DNA from: Afifella marina DSM 2698
GTDB lineage: Bacteria; Pseudomonadota; Alphaproteobacteria; Rhizobiales; Afifellaceae
NCBI RefSeq assembly: GCF_900102695.1
Contig: NZ_FMVW01000002.1
Span: 124,001-188,000, forward strand
Direction of reading: 5' to 3'
Length of the DNA stretch: 64,000 nucleotides
Shown here: positions 52,720 through 61,957 of the stretch, piece by piece
How positions within the stretch are numbered: the stretch's first letter is position 1
Layout of the letters: the number at the start of each line of letters is the position of its first letter
The notes under the pieces: model-generated
The model's database searches: none
What the model was told of the DNA's origin: nothing
What the model saw: the letters and a program-made list of their open reading frames with translations, nothing else
Made by a program: the position numbers and the translations under genes

Positions 52720-52910
52720 GGGGGAAGCTCCAATCAGGCGCGCCCTTCAAGAACGCGCGCTTTCGTTCTCTCCACAGATAGGCCGGCCAAGGGCGATTGC
52801 GACGGGGAAGACATTGCATTGATGCAATGATATATGTGCGAAGAAGCCGTTTGAATTGCGTGTGGGGAATGTTCAGTTTCGGAGAAGAACAACCGAAATT
52901 GGAGCGACAG

Positions 52911-53348
52911 ATGATCGACACCCGCCTTGCCCCCTATGGCGCCTTCCTCCTGCGCATCGCGCTCGGCGTGATGCTTCTTGCCCATGCCTATATGAAGATC
53001 GTGACCTTCACCGTGCCGGGCTTTGAAGGCTTTCTCGCCCAGCTCGGGCTCCCGACCGTCCTCGCATGGCCGATCATTCTGGGCGAGCTCTTCGGCGGGC
53101 TGGCGCTGGTTGCCGGCGTTTATAGCCGGCTTGTCTCCATCCTGGTGCTGCCGATCCTGTTGGGCGCCATCTGGGTGCATGCGCCGAACGGCTGGAGCTT
53201 TTCGGCGACGAATGGCGGCTGGGAATATCCGGCGTTTCTTTCGCTGGCGGCCTTCGTTCAGGCGCTGATCGGCGACGGGGCCTTTGCGCTGCGCCGCACG
53301 GTTTTGCCGGCTTCCTCCCCGGCCGGCCGGGTTGCCAAGGCGGCATGA
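52911..53348 (+). CDS. DoxX-family membrane protein
   Basis: This is a 145-residue protein from the ATG at 52911 (GGAG 6 bases upstream) with four transmembrane helices: GAFLLRIALGVMLLAHAYMKI, VLAWPIILGELFGGLALVAGVY, LVSILVLPILLGAIWVHA and FLSLAAFVQALIGDGAFAL. The family is associated with quinone or oxidative-stress protection. The next gene, a LysR regulator, follows in the same direction, and the dioxygenase lies divergent. The three may form a quinone/electrophile response set. Confidence 0.9.
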   Translation: MIDTRLAPYGAFLLRIALGVMLLAHAYMKIVTFTVPGFEGFLAQLGLPTVLAWPIILGELFGGLALVAGVYSRLVSILVLPILLGAIWVHAPNGWSFSATNGGWEYPAFLSLAAFVQALIGDGAFALRRTVLPASSPAGRVAKAA

Positions 53349-53375
53349 AGGCTCGCGATCCATTTCGACATGACC

Positions 53376-53402
53376 GGCCGCGCTCTCTTCGGGAGCGCGG
53401 CC
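53376..53402 (+). terminator. Hairpin between doxX and the LysR gene
   Basis: A perfect 10-bp stem GGCCGCGCTC/GAGCGCGGCC with a short TTC-containing loop lies 27 bases past the doxX stop codon and just before the LysR start. Confidence 0.7.
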
Positions 53403-53424
53403 GCAATTCTGTTTGAGGGAAAGA

Positions 53425-54438
53425 TTGGTCGAGCCGTTCAAGAATCTCGCCTGGGATGATTTCCGCCTGATCAAGGCAATTGCCGAAGCCGGCCGGCTTC
53501 CCACCGCCGCCGAGCTTCTCGGCATCAACCATTCGACGGTGTTTCGAAGGCTCGGGCAGATCGAGGCAACGCTCGGGGTGAGCCTCTTCGAACGCCATCG
53601 CACCGGCTATGTGCCGACGGCGGTGGGCGAGGAGATGGTGGAGCTCGCAAGCGACATCGACGAGCGCATCACCGGATTCGGCCGCAAGGTCGCCGGTGCC
53701 GAGGTGGTGCCGGAAGGCGAGGTGCGCGTGACGACGAGCGACACGCTTCTGACGCATCTCTTCACGCCGCTGTTTGCACGCTTTCGCGAGAAGGAACCGC
53801 GCGTGCGCCTCGACATCGTCGTCTCCAACCAGGCGCTCAATCTCTCCAAGCGGGATGCCGACGTGGCGATCCGGGCAACCGACAATCCGCCGGAGAATCT
53901 CGTCGGGCGGCGCGTGGCCCGCATCAATTGGGGGCTTTACGGGCGGGCGGCCGATTTTCCCGATCCGGGGAAGGTCGAGGTCTCCGATCTGTTCGAGCGG
54001 CCCTGGGTGGCGCTCGGCGAGCGGATGGCGGGGCTCAAGGCGGTGCGCTTCGTCCACGAGCATGTGCCGGCGGAGAAGATCGTCTACCGCATCAGCAGCG
54101 TTCTCGGCCTTGCCGAGGCGATCGCGGCGGGGATCGGCATCGGACATCTGCCCTGCTTCATCGGCAATGCCGAGCCCGGTCTGACGCGGATCGCCTCCGC
54201 CGAGCCCGCTTTCGCCACCGATCTCTGGCTTTTGACGCATCCCGATCTCCGCCATGCCGCGCGCATCCGCGCGCTTCTCGACTTTCTGGCAGCGGAAATC
54301 GCGCGTGATCGCGATTTCATCGAGGGGCGGAAAGGCCGGGAAGTCGAGGACGGGCAGACCGGCAGGCAGACCGGCGGGCACACCGGCGGCCAGATCAGCG
54401 GGCCGGGTCGGCAGGCTGGCACCAGCGCCGGCGGATAA
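53425..54438 (+). CDS. LysR-family transcriptional regulator
   Basis: The product is about 337 residues from a TTG at 53425 with GAGG 6 bases upstream. A TTG at 53413 is less likely. The N-terminal HTH reads LAWDDFRLIKAIAEAGRLPTAAELLGINHSTVFRRLGQIE, a variant typical of LysR regulators beside DoxX/dioxygenase genes. The effector domain contains GEVRVTTSDTLLTHLFTPLF. The last 35 residues are an unusual Gly/Gln/Thr-rich low-complexity tail. It probably regulates doxX and the divergent dioxygenase. Confidence 0.9.
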   Translation: MVEPFKNLAWDDFRLIKAIAEAGRLPTAAELLGINHSTVFRRLGQIEATLGVSLFERHRTGYVPTAVGEEMVELASDIDERITGFGRKVAGAEVVPEGEVRVTTSDTLLTHLFTPLFARFREKEPRVRLDIVVSNQALNLSKRDADVAIRATDNPPENLVGRRVARINWGLYGRAADFPDPGKVEVSDLFERPWVALGERMAGLKAVRFVHEHVPAEKIVYRISSVLGLAEAIAAGIGIGHLPCFIGNAEPGLTRIASAEPAFATDLWLLTHPDLRHAARIRALLDFLAAEIARDRDFIEGRKGREVEDGQTGRQTGGHTGGQISGPGRQAGTSAGG

Positions 54439-54571
54439 AATTCTCTCCGATCTTTAATCTGGAAACAGTTTCACCTGTGGTTGCACAGCGCTATTGTGCA
54501 GCGCAGCAACCATATCGATGCGTAGCCGTTTTCCTTTGCCGTTCCAGGGAAGCGGCTGCAGAGGAACCACG

Positions 54572-55816
54572 TTGAGAAACCTGTCCGACACGATTGCCCG
54601 GCTTTCCGCTTTGAAGGGATTTCATGTCCCGCGCGGGCCGGTGGTCGACCGCCTTTTTGACATTGCGCGCTTCGGGTCAAACCCGGGAGCGCTGCGCGCC
54701 CGCGCCTATGTTCCGGACGATCTGCCGGAGGAAGCGGCGCTCGTCGTGGTCTTGCACGGATGTACGCAAAGTGCGGCCGGCTATGACCACGGGGCGGGCT
54801 GGTCGCGGCTCGCCGACGAGGCGAAATTCGCGCTTTTGTTTCCCGAGCAGCAGCGCGGCAACAACCCCAATCTCTGCTTCAACTGGTTTCAGGACGGCGA
54901 TATTCGCCGTGGTGCCGGCGAGGCGCTGTCGATCCGCCAGATGGTGGAGCATATGGTGGTGACCTATCGGCTCGACCGGCGGCGCGTCTTCGTCACCGGC
55001 CTGTCGGCGGGCGGTGCGATGGCGGGCGTGATGCTTGCGACCTATCCGGAGGTCTTTGCCGGCGGCGCGCTGATTGCCGGCATTCCTTATGGCAGCGCCA
55101 CCTCGATGCCGGCCGCCTTCGACCGGATGCGCGGCCACGGCCTGCCCGGCGAAGAGGAGCTGCAGGCGGCCGTGCGCGGTGCCTCCGACCATGACGGGCC
55201 CTGGCCGATCATTTCACTGTGGCACGGGACGGGCGACCGAACCGTCGATCCGATCAATGTGGAAGCGACATTGGCGCAATGGCGGGCGCTGCATCACGTG
55301 GCGGCCGAACCCGACCGGACGGACGAGGTCGACGGCTATCCGCACCGCGTCTGGCACGACCGCAGCGGACGCGCGGTGATCGAGGAATTCTCCATCACCG
55401 GCATGGGCCACGGAACGCCGATCGAGGCGGACGGGCCGAACGGCTACGGCACGCCGGCGCCCTTCATGCTCGACGTGGATATCTCTTCCACGCTGCATAT
55501 CGCGCGCTTCTTCGGGCTCGTCTCGGATGCCGCGGGCGCCCGCACACGCAAGGCGATCATGCGCATGGCGGACACGCCATTGCGGGCGGCGGCGCAGCCG
55601 CTTCGAAACGGCGCCGAGGTTGTCGCGAAGGAGCGGGTGGCGAAGGAGCAGACGGGCAAGGAGCGGCCGGGCAAGGAGCAGAGCGCCGAGAAGAAGACGG
55701 CGGAGAGCAAGACAGCTCGGGAGAGCGGCAGCCGGTCTAAAAACTCCGGGCCTTCCGTCTCCGGTGTCGGCAAGGTGATCGAGGATGCGCTGCGCAAAGC
55801 CGGCTTGATGCGCTGA
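54572..55816 (+). CDS. PHB-depolymerase-type esterase (PhaZ-like alpha/beta hydrolase)
   Basis: The product is about 414 residues from a TTG at 54572 with GAGGA 6 bases upstream. The ATG at 54494 has no ribosome-binding site. The catalytic domain matches the extracellular type 1 short-chain PHA depolymerase/feruloyl-esterase family: VVVLHGCTQSAAGYDHGAGWSRLAD, then nucleophile Ser145 in VTGLSAGGAMAGVML. SLWHGTGDRTVDP lies near the acid residue. The last 70 residues are a Lys/Glu-rich linker and a short helix. No signal peptide is evident, so it may be intracellular or an oligomer hydrolase. Confidence 0.87.
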   Translation: MRNLSDTIARLSALKGFHVPRGPVVDRLFDIARFGSNPGALRARAYVPDDLPEEAALVVVLHGCTQSAAGYDHGAGWSRLADEAKFALLFPEQQRGNNPNLCFNWFQDGDIRRGAGEALSIRQMVEHMVVTYRLDRRRVFVTGLSAGGAMAGVMLATYPEVFAGGALIAGIPYGSATSMPAAFDRMRGHGLPGEEELQAAVRGASDHDGPWPIISLWHGTGDRTVDPINVEATLAQWRALHHVAAEPDRTDEVDGYPHRVWHDRSGRAVIEEFSITGMGHGTPIEADGPNGYGTPAPFMLDVDISSTLHIARFFGLVSDAAGARTRKAIMRMADTPLRAAAQPLRNGAEVVAKERVAKEQTGKERPGKEQSAEKKTAESKTARESGSRSKNSGPSVSGVGKVIEDALRKAGLMR

Positions 55817-55901
55817 GTTTCGGATCCGGTGCGCCGGTCTTTCTCCGCCTGATATTTTCAATCTTGTGATAAATTGCCTCCGGCAGACGCCGGAGGGGGC
55901 A

Positions 55902-56999
55902 ATGCCCAAGAATATCGTCATTCTCTTCGACGGAACGTCGAACGAAATCTCCGAAGACCGTACCAATATCCTGCGCCTTTACGGCACGCTGGAGAAAACC
56001 GACGAGCAGCTCGTCTGGTACGATCCGGGCGTCGGGACTTTGGCGTCCGACAATTCCTGGGTAAGGTGGTGGCCGCGGGTCGTCGAATTCTGGGGCATGG
56101 CGACGGGCTGGGGCCTCGATGGGAACGTCAAGGAAGCCTACCGGTTTCTTGCCGAAAACTGGGAGATGGGCGACCGAATCTATCTCTTCGGCTTCAGCCG
56201 CGGGGCCTATTCGGCCACGGTGCTCGCCGGCTTCATCCATGCGATCGGCATTCTCGAGACCCGCAATTTCAACCTCCTCGATTATGCCTACCGCGCCTAT
56301 CGCGGCGTCGGGGCCGAGCGCGAGACGAAGCTCGACGAGATCCGGCTCTACAACCGGGTTTTGCAGACCGAGCATCCGCCGATCCGGCTTCTCGGGCTGT
56401 TCGATACGGTCGCTTCCCTGATCGAGCATGGCGGCTATGGCATCCGGCTGCGCTCGCATGCCTTCACCAATGCCAATCCGAGTGTGGAAAGCGTGCGCCA
56501 TGCCGTGGCGATCGACGAGATCCGCGTGATGTTTCGTGCGCAGCTCTGGCCGGAAACAGAGAGCCAGGATGTGCGCGAGGTGTGGTTTGCCGGCGTGCAT
56601 GGCGATGTCGGCGGCGGCTATCCAGAGGCGGAGAGCGGCCTTGCCAAGGTGCCGCTCGCCTGGATGATCGGCGAGACGGCGGATATGGGGCTCGTCTATT
56701 CCGAAGAATTGGTGCGGCGCCTCGTTTGCGGCGAGGGGGCTGCGAAATACGAAGAGCCCGATCCGCTCGGCAAACGGCACAAATCGATGAACTGGTTCTG
56801 GGCGATCTTCGAATTTCTGCCAAGGCTGTGCGCGCCGGGCTCTCACGGGCGGCGCTTTCTCGGTCTTGCCCCGCCCGCCTTCTTCTCGGGGCGGAAGATT
56901 TCCGAGGGCGCGCGCATCCATCGCTCGGTGATGATCCGGCGCGACCGGCTCGGCGAGACGCATAAGAACCTGCCGGAGGAGTTTGTCGTCGAGGGTTGA
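55902..56999 (+). CDS. DUF2235 alpha/beta hydrolase (Tle1-like phospholipase family)
   Basis: The product is 365 residues from the ATG at 55902 (CGGAGGGGG upstream). It matches DUF2235: NIVILFDGTSNEISEDRTNILRLY at the start, the nucleophile elbow GFSRGAYSATVL with Ser99, and VWFAGVHGDVGGGY near the catalytic His/Asp. Family members include type VI secretion phospholipase effectors (Tle1) and fungal T6SS-independent enzymes. No VgrG, PAAR or immunity gene is adjacent, so an effector role is not supported here and a housekeeping lipase is possible. Confidence 0.9.
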   Translation: MPKNIVILFDGTSNEISEDRTNILRLYGTLEKTDEQLVWYDPGVGTLASDNSWVRWWPRVVEFWGMATGWGLDGNVKEAYRFLAENWEMGDRIYLFGFSRGAYSATVLAGFIHAIGILETRNFNLLDYAYRAYRGVGAERETKLDEIRLYNRVLQTEHPPIRLLGLFDTVASLIEHGGYGIRLRSHAFTNANPSVESVRHAVAIDEIRVMFRAQLWPETESQDVREVWFAGVHGDVGGGYPEAESGLAKVPLAWMIGETADMGLVYSEELVRRLVCGEGAAKYEEPDPLGKRHKSMNWFWAIFEFLPRLCAPGSHGRRFLGLAPPAFFSGRKISEGARIHRSVMIRRDRLGETHKNLPEEFVVEG

Positions 57000-57079
57000 G
57001 AGCGATTTTTGGCTGTTGCGGCCGCCTGTGAAGCGAGGCCCGGTCTTTTGAGCTTCCCCGTCATCGGCTATCAAGCGAC

Positions 57080-57955
57080 ATGACCTATTCCATTCTGGCC
57101 CGGGAGCCCGAGACGGGGGCGCTCGGCATCGCCGTGCAGTCGAAATTTCCGGGCGTCGCCAATCTCATCTGCCATGGAAGGGCGGGTGTCGGGGTGATCG
57201 CGACGCAGGCTTTTTCCAATCCCGATCACGGGACAAAGGGGCTCGACCTTCTGGCGCTCGGCGTGCCGCCGGAGACGGTGCTCGATTTGCTTCTCGCCGA
57301 AGATCAGGCCCGGGGCGAACGCCAGATCGCCATTCTCGCAGCCGACGGGCGCGCGGCGCAGCACACCGGCGCGGCGGTGGAAAGCTGGGACGGGGCCGCC
57401 TCCGTCGCCTTTGGCGAGGATGCGCTCGCGCATGGCAATTCGCTCACCTCAGAAGACGTGCCGGCGGCGATGGTGGCGCGCTTTGAAAGTGCCACAGGCG
57501 ATTTCCAGGAGCGGCTGATTGCGGCACTCGTTGCCGGTGAGGAGGCGGGCGGGGAACTCCGCGGCGTGCAATCGGCGGGGCTGCAGGTGTTTCTGGCCGG
57601 CGCCGGCTATGGCGGGCGGCAGGGCAAGGCCGTCGATATCTCCATTTACGATCATACCGATCCCATTTCGGAGCTATCGCGCTGCTACAGGCTCCACCGT
57701 CTTTCCTATTTCGGATCGGATCCCGACAATCTCGTTCAAATTGATAGCAAAATCGCTCCGTATTTAATTCGATTGCTGATGCGTGAGGGCTATCTCGATC
57801 CGGATAGCTCCAAATCGGCGGACATCTGGGGGCCGGACAAGATCGCCGCGATGGCGCGCTTCATGGGCGTCGAAAACTACGACAACCGCATCCGCGACGA
57901 CGATCTCATCGATACCGAAGTGTTGAGCGATATCCGGGCGCGAAAGGGCAGCTGA
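57080..57955 (+). CDS. DUF1028 protein (Ntn-hydrolase-like)
   Basis: This is a 291-residue protein. The DUF1028 N-terminus TYSILAREPETGALGIAVQSKFPGV matches the family, whose members resemble Ntn hydrolases. IATQAFSNPDHG, AVESWDGA and GNSLTSEDVPAAMV follow in order. The C-terminal 80 residues (LVQIDSKIAPYLIRLLMREGYLDP) look like a peptidoglycan-binding-like helical extension seen in longer family members. Function is unknown. It is close behind the DUF2235 gene (80 bp) and may be cotranscribed. Confidence 0.88.
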   Translation: MTYSILAREPETGALGIAVQSKFPGVANLICHGRAGVGVIATQAFSNPDHGTKGLDLLALGVPPETVLDLLLAEDQARGERQIAILAADGRAAQHTGAAVESWDGAASVAFGEDALAHGNSLTSEDVPAAMVARFESATGDFQERLIAALVAGEEAGGELRGVQSAGLQVFLAGAGYGGRQGKAVDISIYDHTDPISELSRCYRLHRLSYFGSDPDNLVQIDSKIAPYLIRLLMREGYLDPDSSKSADIWGPDKIAAMARFMGVENYDNRIRDDDLIDTEVLSDIRARKGS

Positions 57956-57964
57956 GGCGCTTTC

Positions 57965-57976
57965 GGTCATATGACC
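57965..57976 (+). promoter_or_regulatory. Palindromic operator of the Xre/RES toxin-antitoxin operon
   Basis: A perfect 12-bp palindrome GGTCATATGACC lies 46 bases before the antitoxin start. A related site GGATCATATGGA follows at 57987-57998. Paired palindromes are usual for autoregulation by Xre-type antitoxins. Confidence 0.7.
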
Positions 57977-58022
57977 TTGTAAAGCGGATCATATGGATTA
58001 GTTTCCCATGCGGGAGACCATG

Positions 58023-58412
58023 ATGGAAGACGCGCTCAAAGAGCATTCGGCAGAAGATATGCGGGCGGTCGCCTTGAAGGCGGTGGGGCGCATCGCCGAT
58101 TCATGGTCGCTGACCGGGCGCGAGGCGGCGTTGCTTGCCGACATGTCGGAATCGACCTGGAAGCGGGCACGCAGGCCGGGCTTTGCCGGTGATCTCACGC
58201 GCGATCAGATGCTCAGGCTGAGCGCCATCGTCGGCCTCTACAAATCGCTCGAACTCTATTTCAATCCGCCGATCGCGCGCCAATGGGTCCGGCTTGCCAA
58301 TAGGGGGCCGGAATTCGACGGGCGCCGCCCGATCGACGCGATGATCGAAGGCGGCCTGCCGAAAATTCTGCGCGTACGCAATTACGTCGATGCGCTGCGG
58401 GGCGGGGCGTGA
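58023..58412 (+). CDS. Xre-like antitoxin (MbcA/ParS/DUF2384)
   Basis: The product is 129 residues from the ATG at 58023, the best-spaced start (GGGAG 6 bases upstream); ATGs at 58008 and 58020 are alternatives. An Xre-like HTH (GREAALLADMSESTWKRARR) is followed by the DUF2384 C-terminal part (LYKSLELYFNPPIARQWVRLANRGPEFDGRRPIDAMIEGGLPKILRVRNYVDAL). It pairs with the RES toxin gene, overlapping it by 4 bp. Confidence 0.92.
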   Translation: MEDALKEHSAEDMRAVALKAVGRIADSWSLTGREAALLADMSESTWKRARRPGFAGDLTRDQMLRLSAIVGLYKSLELYFNPPIARQWVRLANRGPEFDGRRPIDAMIEGGLPKILRVRNYVDALRGGA

Positions 58413-59116
58413 AGATCACCGCACTCGAAGCGCGCGGGCTCGTTCGTCTCATTTCGCAAACGCATCACAAGCCGCCGGTGCTGCGCGGCCTCGTCGACAG
58501 CGACGAGGAGGCGGAGATCCTGGCGGAACTCGAAGGCGAGACGAGCGCCCGGCTGATTGCCGAACGCGAGGGAAGCCCGGCGCTCGACCGGCGCGAACTG
58601 GTCTTCGCCCGCCGCGCGCACGATCTCAAAGTCTATGGCGAGAGCCATATCAACGCCGCCTTCACCTATACGCGCCCGACGGGCAACCGCTTCAATTCCG
58701 GCGAGCGCGGCGCCTGGTACGCGGCCGACGATGTGGTGACGGCGACGGCGGAGGTCGGCTTCCACAGGACGCGTGAGCTCGCCTTCATCGGCATCTTCGA
58801 CGACGAAGCGCATTATGTGGAGCTTCTCGCCGATTTCATCGGCGATTTTCCCGAGATCGAGACGGGCAGAGCCGTGCCGGAGAGGGAGGCGGCGGCGCTC
58901 GATCCCGATCCCGCGATCGGCTATACGGCGGGGCAGGCGCTCGCCGCCGAACTCCGCCGCGACGGGCATCGCGGCCTTCTCTATCCGTCGGTGCGGCGAC
59001 CGGGCGGGCGCTGCTTCGTCGCCTTCGATCCGGGCATCATCCAGAATGTGCGGCCGGGCGCCTCCTGGCGGCTCGTCTGGCGCGGCAGCCCGGAGTTTTC
59101 CGTCGAAGGGCGATAG
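58409..59116 (+). CDS. RES-domain toxin (ParT/MbcT-like)
   Basis: The product is 235 residues from a GTG at 58409. The RES domain motifs are present in order: the Arg in the variant TRPTGNRFNSGERGAWYAAD, the Glu in EVGFHR and the Ser in GLLYPSVRRPGGRCFVAFDP. RES toxins degrade NAD+ or ADP-ribosylate PRPP synthetase. It has an N-terminal extension of about 60 residues compared with the smallest members. The 4-bp overlap with the antitoxin indicates coupled translation. Confidence 0.93.
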   Translation: MKITALEARGLVRLISQTHHKPPVLRGLVDSDEEAEILAELEGETSARLIAEREGSPALDRRELVFARRAHDLKVYGESHINAAFTYTRPTGNRFNSGERGAWYAADDVVTATAEVGFHRTRELAFIGIFDDEAHYVELLADFIGDFPEIETGRAVPEREAAALDPDPAIGYTAGQALAAELRRDGHRGLLYPSVRRPGGRCFVAFDPGIIQNVRPGASWRLVWRGSPEFSVEGR

Positions 59117-59352
59117 GTTGTGTCTTCGCGGGACGGCCGCGGTTCTTGTTCCGGCAAAGATCTGATCTGCCCTGACCCGACTGCGTGATTGCGGAGCGGT
59201 GTGATCTGCCGCCCGACAAGAGATGTCGCCAGAATCTCTCCAAGAAGAACACGAACAAGCGGCCGCAACTCTCAGAGGAAGTCTCCAGCCTCACGACAGC
59301 CTGAGATTTTATCGGTTCCAAGACCGTATTTTCTGCTTGGAACGAGACGCCC

Positions 59353-59973
59353 ATGCTCCGACTTGCCATCGCCGCCCTTGTGGCGGTTCCAGCCTTCGCT
59401 GCGAACGCCGACCCTCTGCCGACCGATCCCGTGGCGCCCGATCCCACAAGGCTCATCGACGCCCAGGTGATGGACGATATCCGGACGTGGATGAATTCGG
59501 AGGTCGTCCGGCTCTCCGTCAGGACCCAGAACCAGCGTTATGGCGCATTGGAGCAGGTAAAGATCGATCAGCTCGACGAGCAATGGAAAACGGAGCGCGA
59601 GGCGGTCGACAAGCCGCTGATCGCGGCGACGCTTTCAAACCCGCTGTCGGTCTATCTGACGCGTATGCAGGGGCAGTCGGCCGGTCTTTTCGTCGAGATC
59701 TTCGTGATGGACGACAAGGGGCTGAATGTCGGCCAGTCGTCGATCACTGGCGATTTCTGGCAGGGCGACGAGGCGAAATTCCAGGAGACGTTTCCGAAGG
59801 GTGCAGGCGCGATCTTCATCGACGCGCCGGAATTCGACGACACGCTGCACATCTGGCGGGCGCAGGTGAACATGACGCTCGCCGAAGAAGCCGACAGGAC
59901 GCCGATCGGGGCCGTCACCGTCGAAGTCAATCTGACCGAGCTGGCGCGCCGCAAGCTCGCCATGGCCAAGTGA
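59353..59973 (+). CDS. Periplasmic PDC-like sensor protein, partner of the chemoreceptor
   Basis: This is a 206-residue protein with a signal peptide ([19 protein letters not shown]). The mature domain resembles a PDC/PAS-like ligand sensor: [45 protein letters not shown] and [14 protein letters not shown]. It is not membrane anchored. The chemoreceptor gene starts 14 bases after its stop codon, so it probably acts as a periplasmic binding partner. The ligand is unknown. Confidence 0.82.
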   Translation: MLRLAIAALVAVPAFAANADPLPTDPVAPDPTRLIDAQVMDDIRTWMNSEVVRLSVRTQNQRYGALEQVKIDQLDEQWKTEREAVDKPLIAATLSNPLSVYLTRMQGQSAGLFVEIFVMDDKGLNVGQSSITGDFWQGDEAKFQETFPKGAGAIFIDAPEFDDTLHIWRAQVNMTLAEEADRTPIGAVTVEVNLTELARRKLAMAK

Positions 59974-59987
59974 TCGGAGACCTGACC

Positions 59988-61667
59988 GTGCTCAACAATA
60001 TGTCCGTGACACTGAAAGCAATCCTGGCCTTCACGGTTTTGACCGTGATCGGCCTCGTGCTCAATATCGTCATCTATCTGCAGGCGGTCGAGGCCGAACA
60101 CGCAGTCGCCAATTACGGCGAACTTCAGACTTCGATCATCGAGATCGGCGAGCTTGAAAGCTTGATCGACGACCAGGCCGTCGGCCTCAAAAACTTCCTC
60201 CTGACCGGCAACCGCGACTGGGTTGAGAGGGTCGAGGCGAAACGGGCCGATACCGAAGCCCTGGCGGCGCGGATCGAGCCGCTGCTCGCCCATCTCGATG
60301 TCGCCGACAATGTCGGGGACGCCATGACGGAGTGGCGCCAATGGTATGAGGATTTCGTCCTGCGCCAGATCACGCTGATGCGAGATCCGATGACCGTCGA
60401 TCTCGCCAAGGCGATCGAAGCGGCCGGCAACGGGGAGGCGGCCTTCCGGGCGATCAAAGCGGATATCAAGACGAGCCTTGCAGAGCTCGCCGAGCGCCAA
60501 AATGTTCTGGCGATCGCGCAGAACGGCGCCTTGTCCATGGTCGAGACCGTTGCGATCATCAGCGCCGCAATTAGCGCGCTCTGCGCCGTTCTCTTCGGCA
60601 TCTTCAACCATCTGAGCGTCGTACGTCCGCTCGGCAATCTCGCGAAGGTCACCCAGGATCTCTCCGAGGGCCACACGGATGTAACGATCACGGAAGTGAA
60701 GCGCGCCGACGAGATCGGACGGATGCACAACGCGCTGTCCGTCTTCCGGGCGAGCCTGGTGCGGGCGCGAGAGCTTGAGAGCGCCGCTGCCGAAGAGCGC
60801 GAGACCGCGAACCGGCAGCGCCGCGAAGCGATGCTGCGCCTCGCCGACGAGTTCGAGGCGTCGGTTCTCAGCCTCTCCGGCGAGATCAGCGCCGCCTCGC
60901 AGCAGCTGGAGGAGACGGCCGGTCTTCTGCAGGAGGTTTCGAGCTCCACGAGCGAGCAGTCTCTAACTGTGTCGTCGGCGGCGGAACAGGCGACCAACAA
61001 TGTGCAGACGGTGGCCAGCGCCACGGAGGAATTGTCCGCCTCCACGCGCGACATCAGTGCCCAGATCGAGGCCTCCTCGAAGGTTGCCCGCACGGCGGCC
61101 GACGAGGTGGAGCGCTCGAGCCAGGCGGTCGACGGGCTCAATGCCGTCGTGCGGCGGATCGGCGACGTCACCAAGCTCATCACCGATATCGCTTCGCAGA
61201 CCAATCTTCTGGCACTCAATGCCACGATAGAGGCGGCGCGGGCCGGCGAGGCGGGCAAGGGCTTTGCGGTCGTTGCCGCCGAGGTGAAGGCTCTCGCCGA
61301 ACAGACGGCCAAGGCGACGGAGGAGATCAACCGCCAGATCGGCGATATCCGCTCAGCGGCGGACATTTCCATCGAAGCCACTCGCTCGATCGCGGAAATG
61401 GTGCGCGACATTGCCGAGCGGTCCGACGATATCGCGACGTCGACCGAGCAGCAGAATGCCGCCACGACCGAGATCGCTCAAAACATCACCGAAGCCGCAT
61501 CCGGCACGCAGGAGGTCAGTGCCTCGATCAGCAAAGTGTCGGAATCGGCGATGCGGACCGGCGATGCGAGCAACGAGCTGCGCAAATCGGTCGGCGATCT
61601 CGACCAGCGGCTCGGATCCCTGCGCGGGGCGATGAACCAGTTCCTGGAAAACGTCCGTGCCGCATAA
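59988..61667 (+). CDS. Methyl-accepting chemotaxis protein
   Basis: The product is 559 residues from a GTG at 59988 (GGAG 8 bases upstream); an ATG at 60000 is the alternative. A first transmembrane helix ([20 protein letters not shown]) and a second near 190 ([19 protein letters not shown]) flank a CHASE3-like helical periplasmic domain. A HAMP domain ([21 protein letters not shown]) leads to the signalling coiled coil, whose tip reads [31 protein letters not shown]. No C-terminal CheR/CheB pentapeptide is present. It lies in one unit with the periplasmic sensor gene. Confidence 0.94.
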   Translation: MLNNMSVTLKAILAFTVLTVIGLVLNIVIYLQAVEAEHAVANYGELQTSIIEIGELESLIDDQAVGLKNFLLTGNRDWVERVEAKRADTEALAARIEPLLAHLDVADNVGDAMTEWRQWYEDFVLRQITLMRDPMTVDLAKAIEAAGNGEAAFRAIKADIKTSLAELAERQNVLAIAQNGALSMVETVAIISAAISALCAVLFGIFNHLSVVRPLGNLAKVTQDLSEGHTDVTITEVKRADEIGRMHNALSVFRASLVRARELESAAAEERETANRQRREAMLRLADEFEASVLSLSGEISAASQQLEETAGLLQEVSSSTSEQSLTVSSAAEQATNNVQTVASATEELSASTRDISAQIEASSKVARTAADEVERSSQAVDGLNAVVRRIGDVTKLITDIASQTNLLALNATIEAARAGEAGKGFAVVAAEVKALAEQTAKATEEINRQIGDIRSAADISIEATRSIAEMVRDIAERSDDIATSTEQQNAATTEIAQNITEAASGTQEVSASISKVSESAMRTGDASNELRKSVGDLDQRLGSLRGAMNQFLENVRAA

Positions 61668-61698
61668 GGCCCGACTCGGGTAAAGCTGCAGCGACATT

Positions 61699-61720
61699 GG
61701 AGCGGGCGTTGGCCCGCTCC
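61699..61720 (+). terminator. Hairpin after the chemoreceptor gene
   Basis: A perfect 9-bp stem GGAGCGGGC/GCCCGCTCC with loop GTTG lies about 30 bases past the stop codon. No clear T-run follows. Confidence 0.65.
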
Positions 61721-61880
61721 GGAGCCGTCCCAGTTTCGAAAGGTTTCCTTTTCGCGTCGGCAGGGCGGTCCGGCTAGAGAGACGCAAAGCGCGATGCGGA
61801 TATCGGGCAAGCGGCTCAAGGCAGCGGATCGCCGCCGACGCGAAGTCTCATCGGCCTAGGGGGTGAACCCCAAGCCCGCA

Positions 61881-61908
61881 ATAGAGCGGTTCATCCGAGC
61901 CGCTCTAT
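61881..61908 (-). terminator. Hairpin downstream of livM
   Basis: A perfect 9-bp stem ATAGAGCGG/CCGCTCTAT with a 10-base loop lies about 45 bases past the livM stop codon, in the convergent gap. Confidence 0.6.
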
Positions 61909-61923
61909 CGGCGCTTCAACATC

Positions 61924-61957
61924 GCGTCATCGGGCGCGTCATCGGGCGCGTCATCGG
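61924..61957. repeat. 12-bp tandem repeat at the livM 3' end
   Basis: Nearly three copies of GCGTCATCGGGC lie head to tail. The livM stop codon falls inside the third, so the extra units are just outside the reading frame. Confidence 0.85.

Noticed and set aside
53074-54381. 435-codon minus-strand frame opposite the LysR gene
   Set aside because: Shadow frame; the plus strand shows a LysR HTH and effector domain.
55737-57074. 445-codon minus-strand frame opposite the DUF2235 gene
   Set aside because: Shadow frame with no recognisable domain; DUF2235 motifs are on the plus strand.
59223-59987. Long N-terminal extension of the chemoreceptor frame
   Set aside because: It overlaps the whole periplasmic-sensor gene in another frame and reads Arg-rich nonsense. 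The receptor starts with a signal-anchor helix just after 59988.
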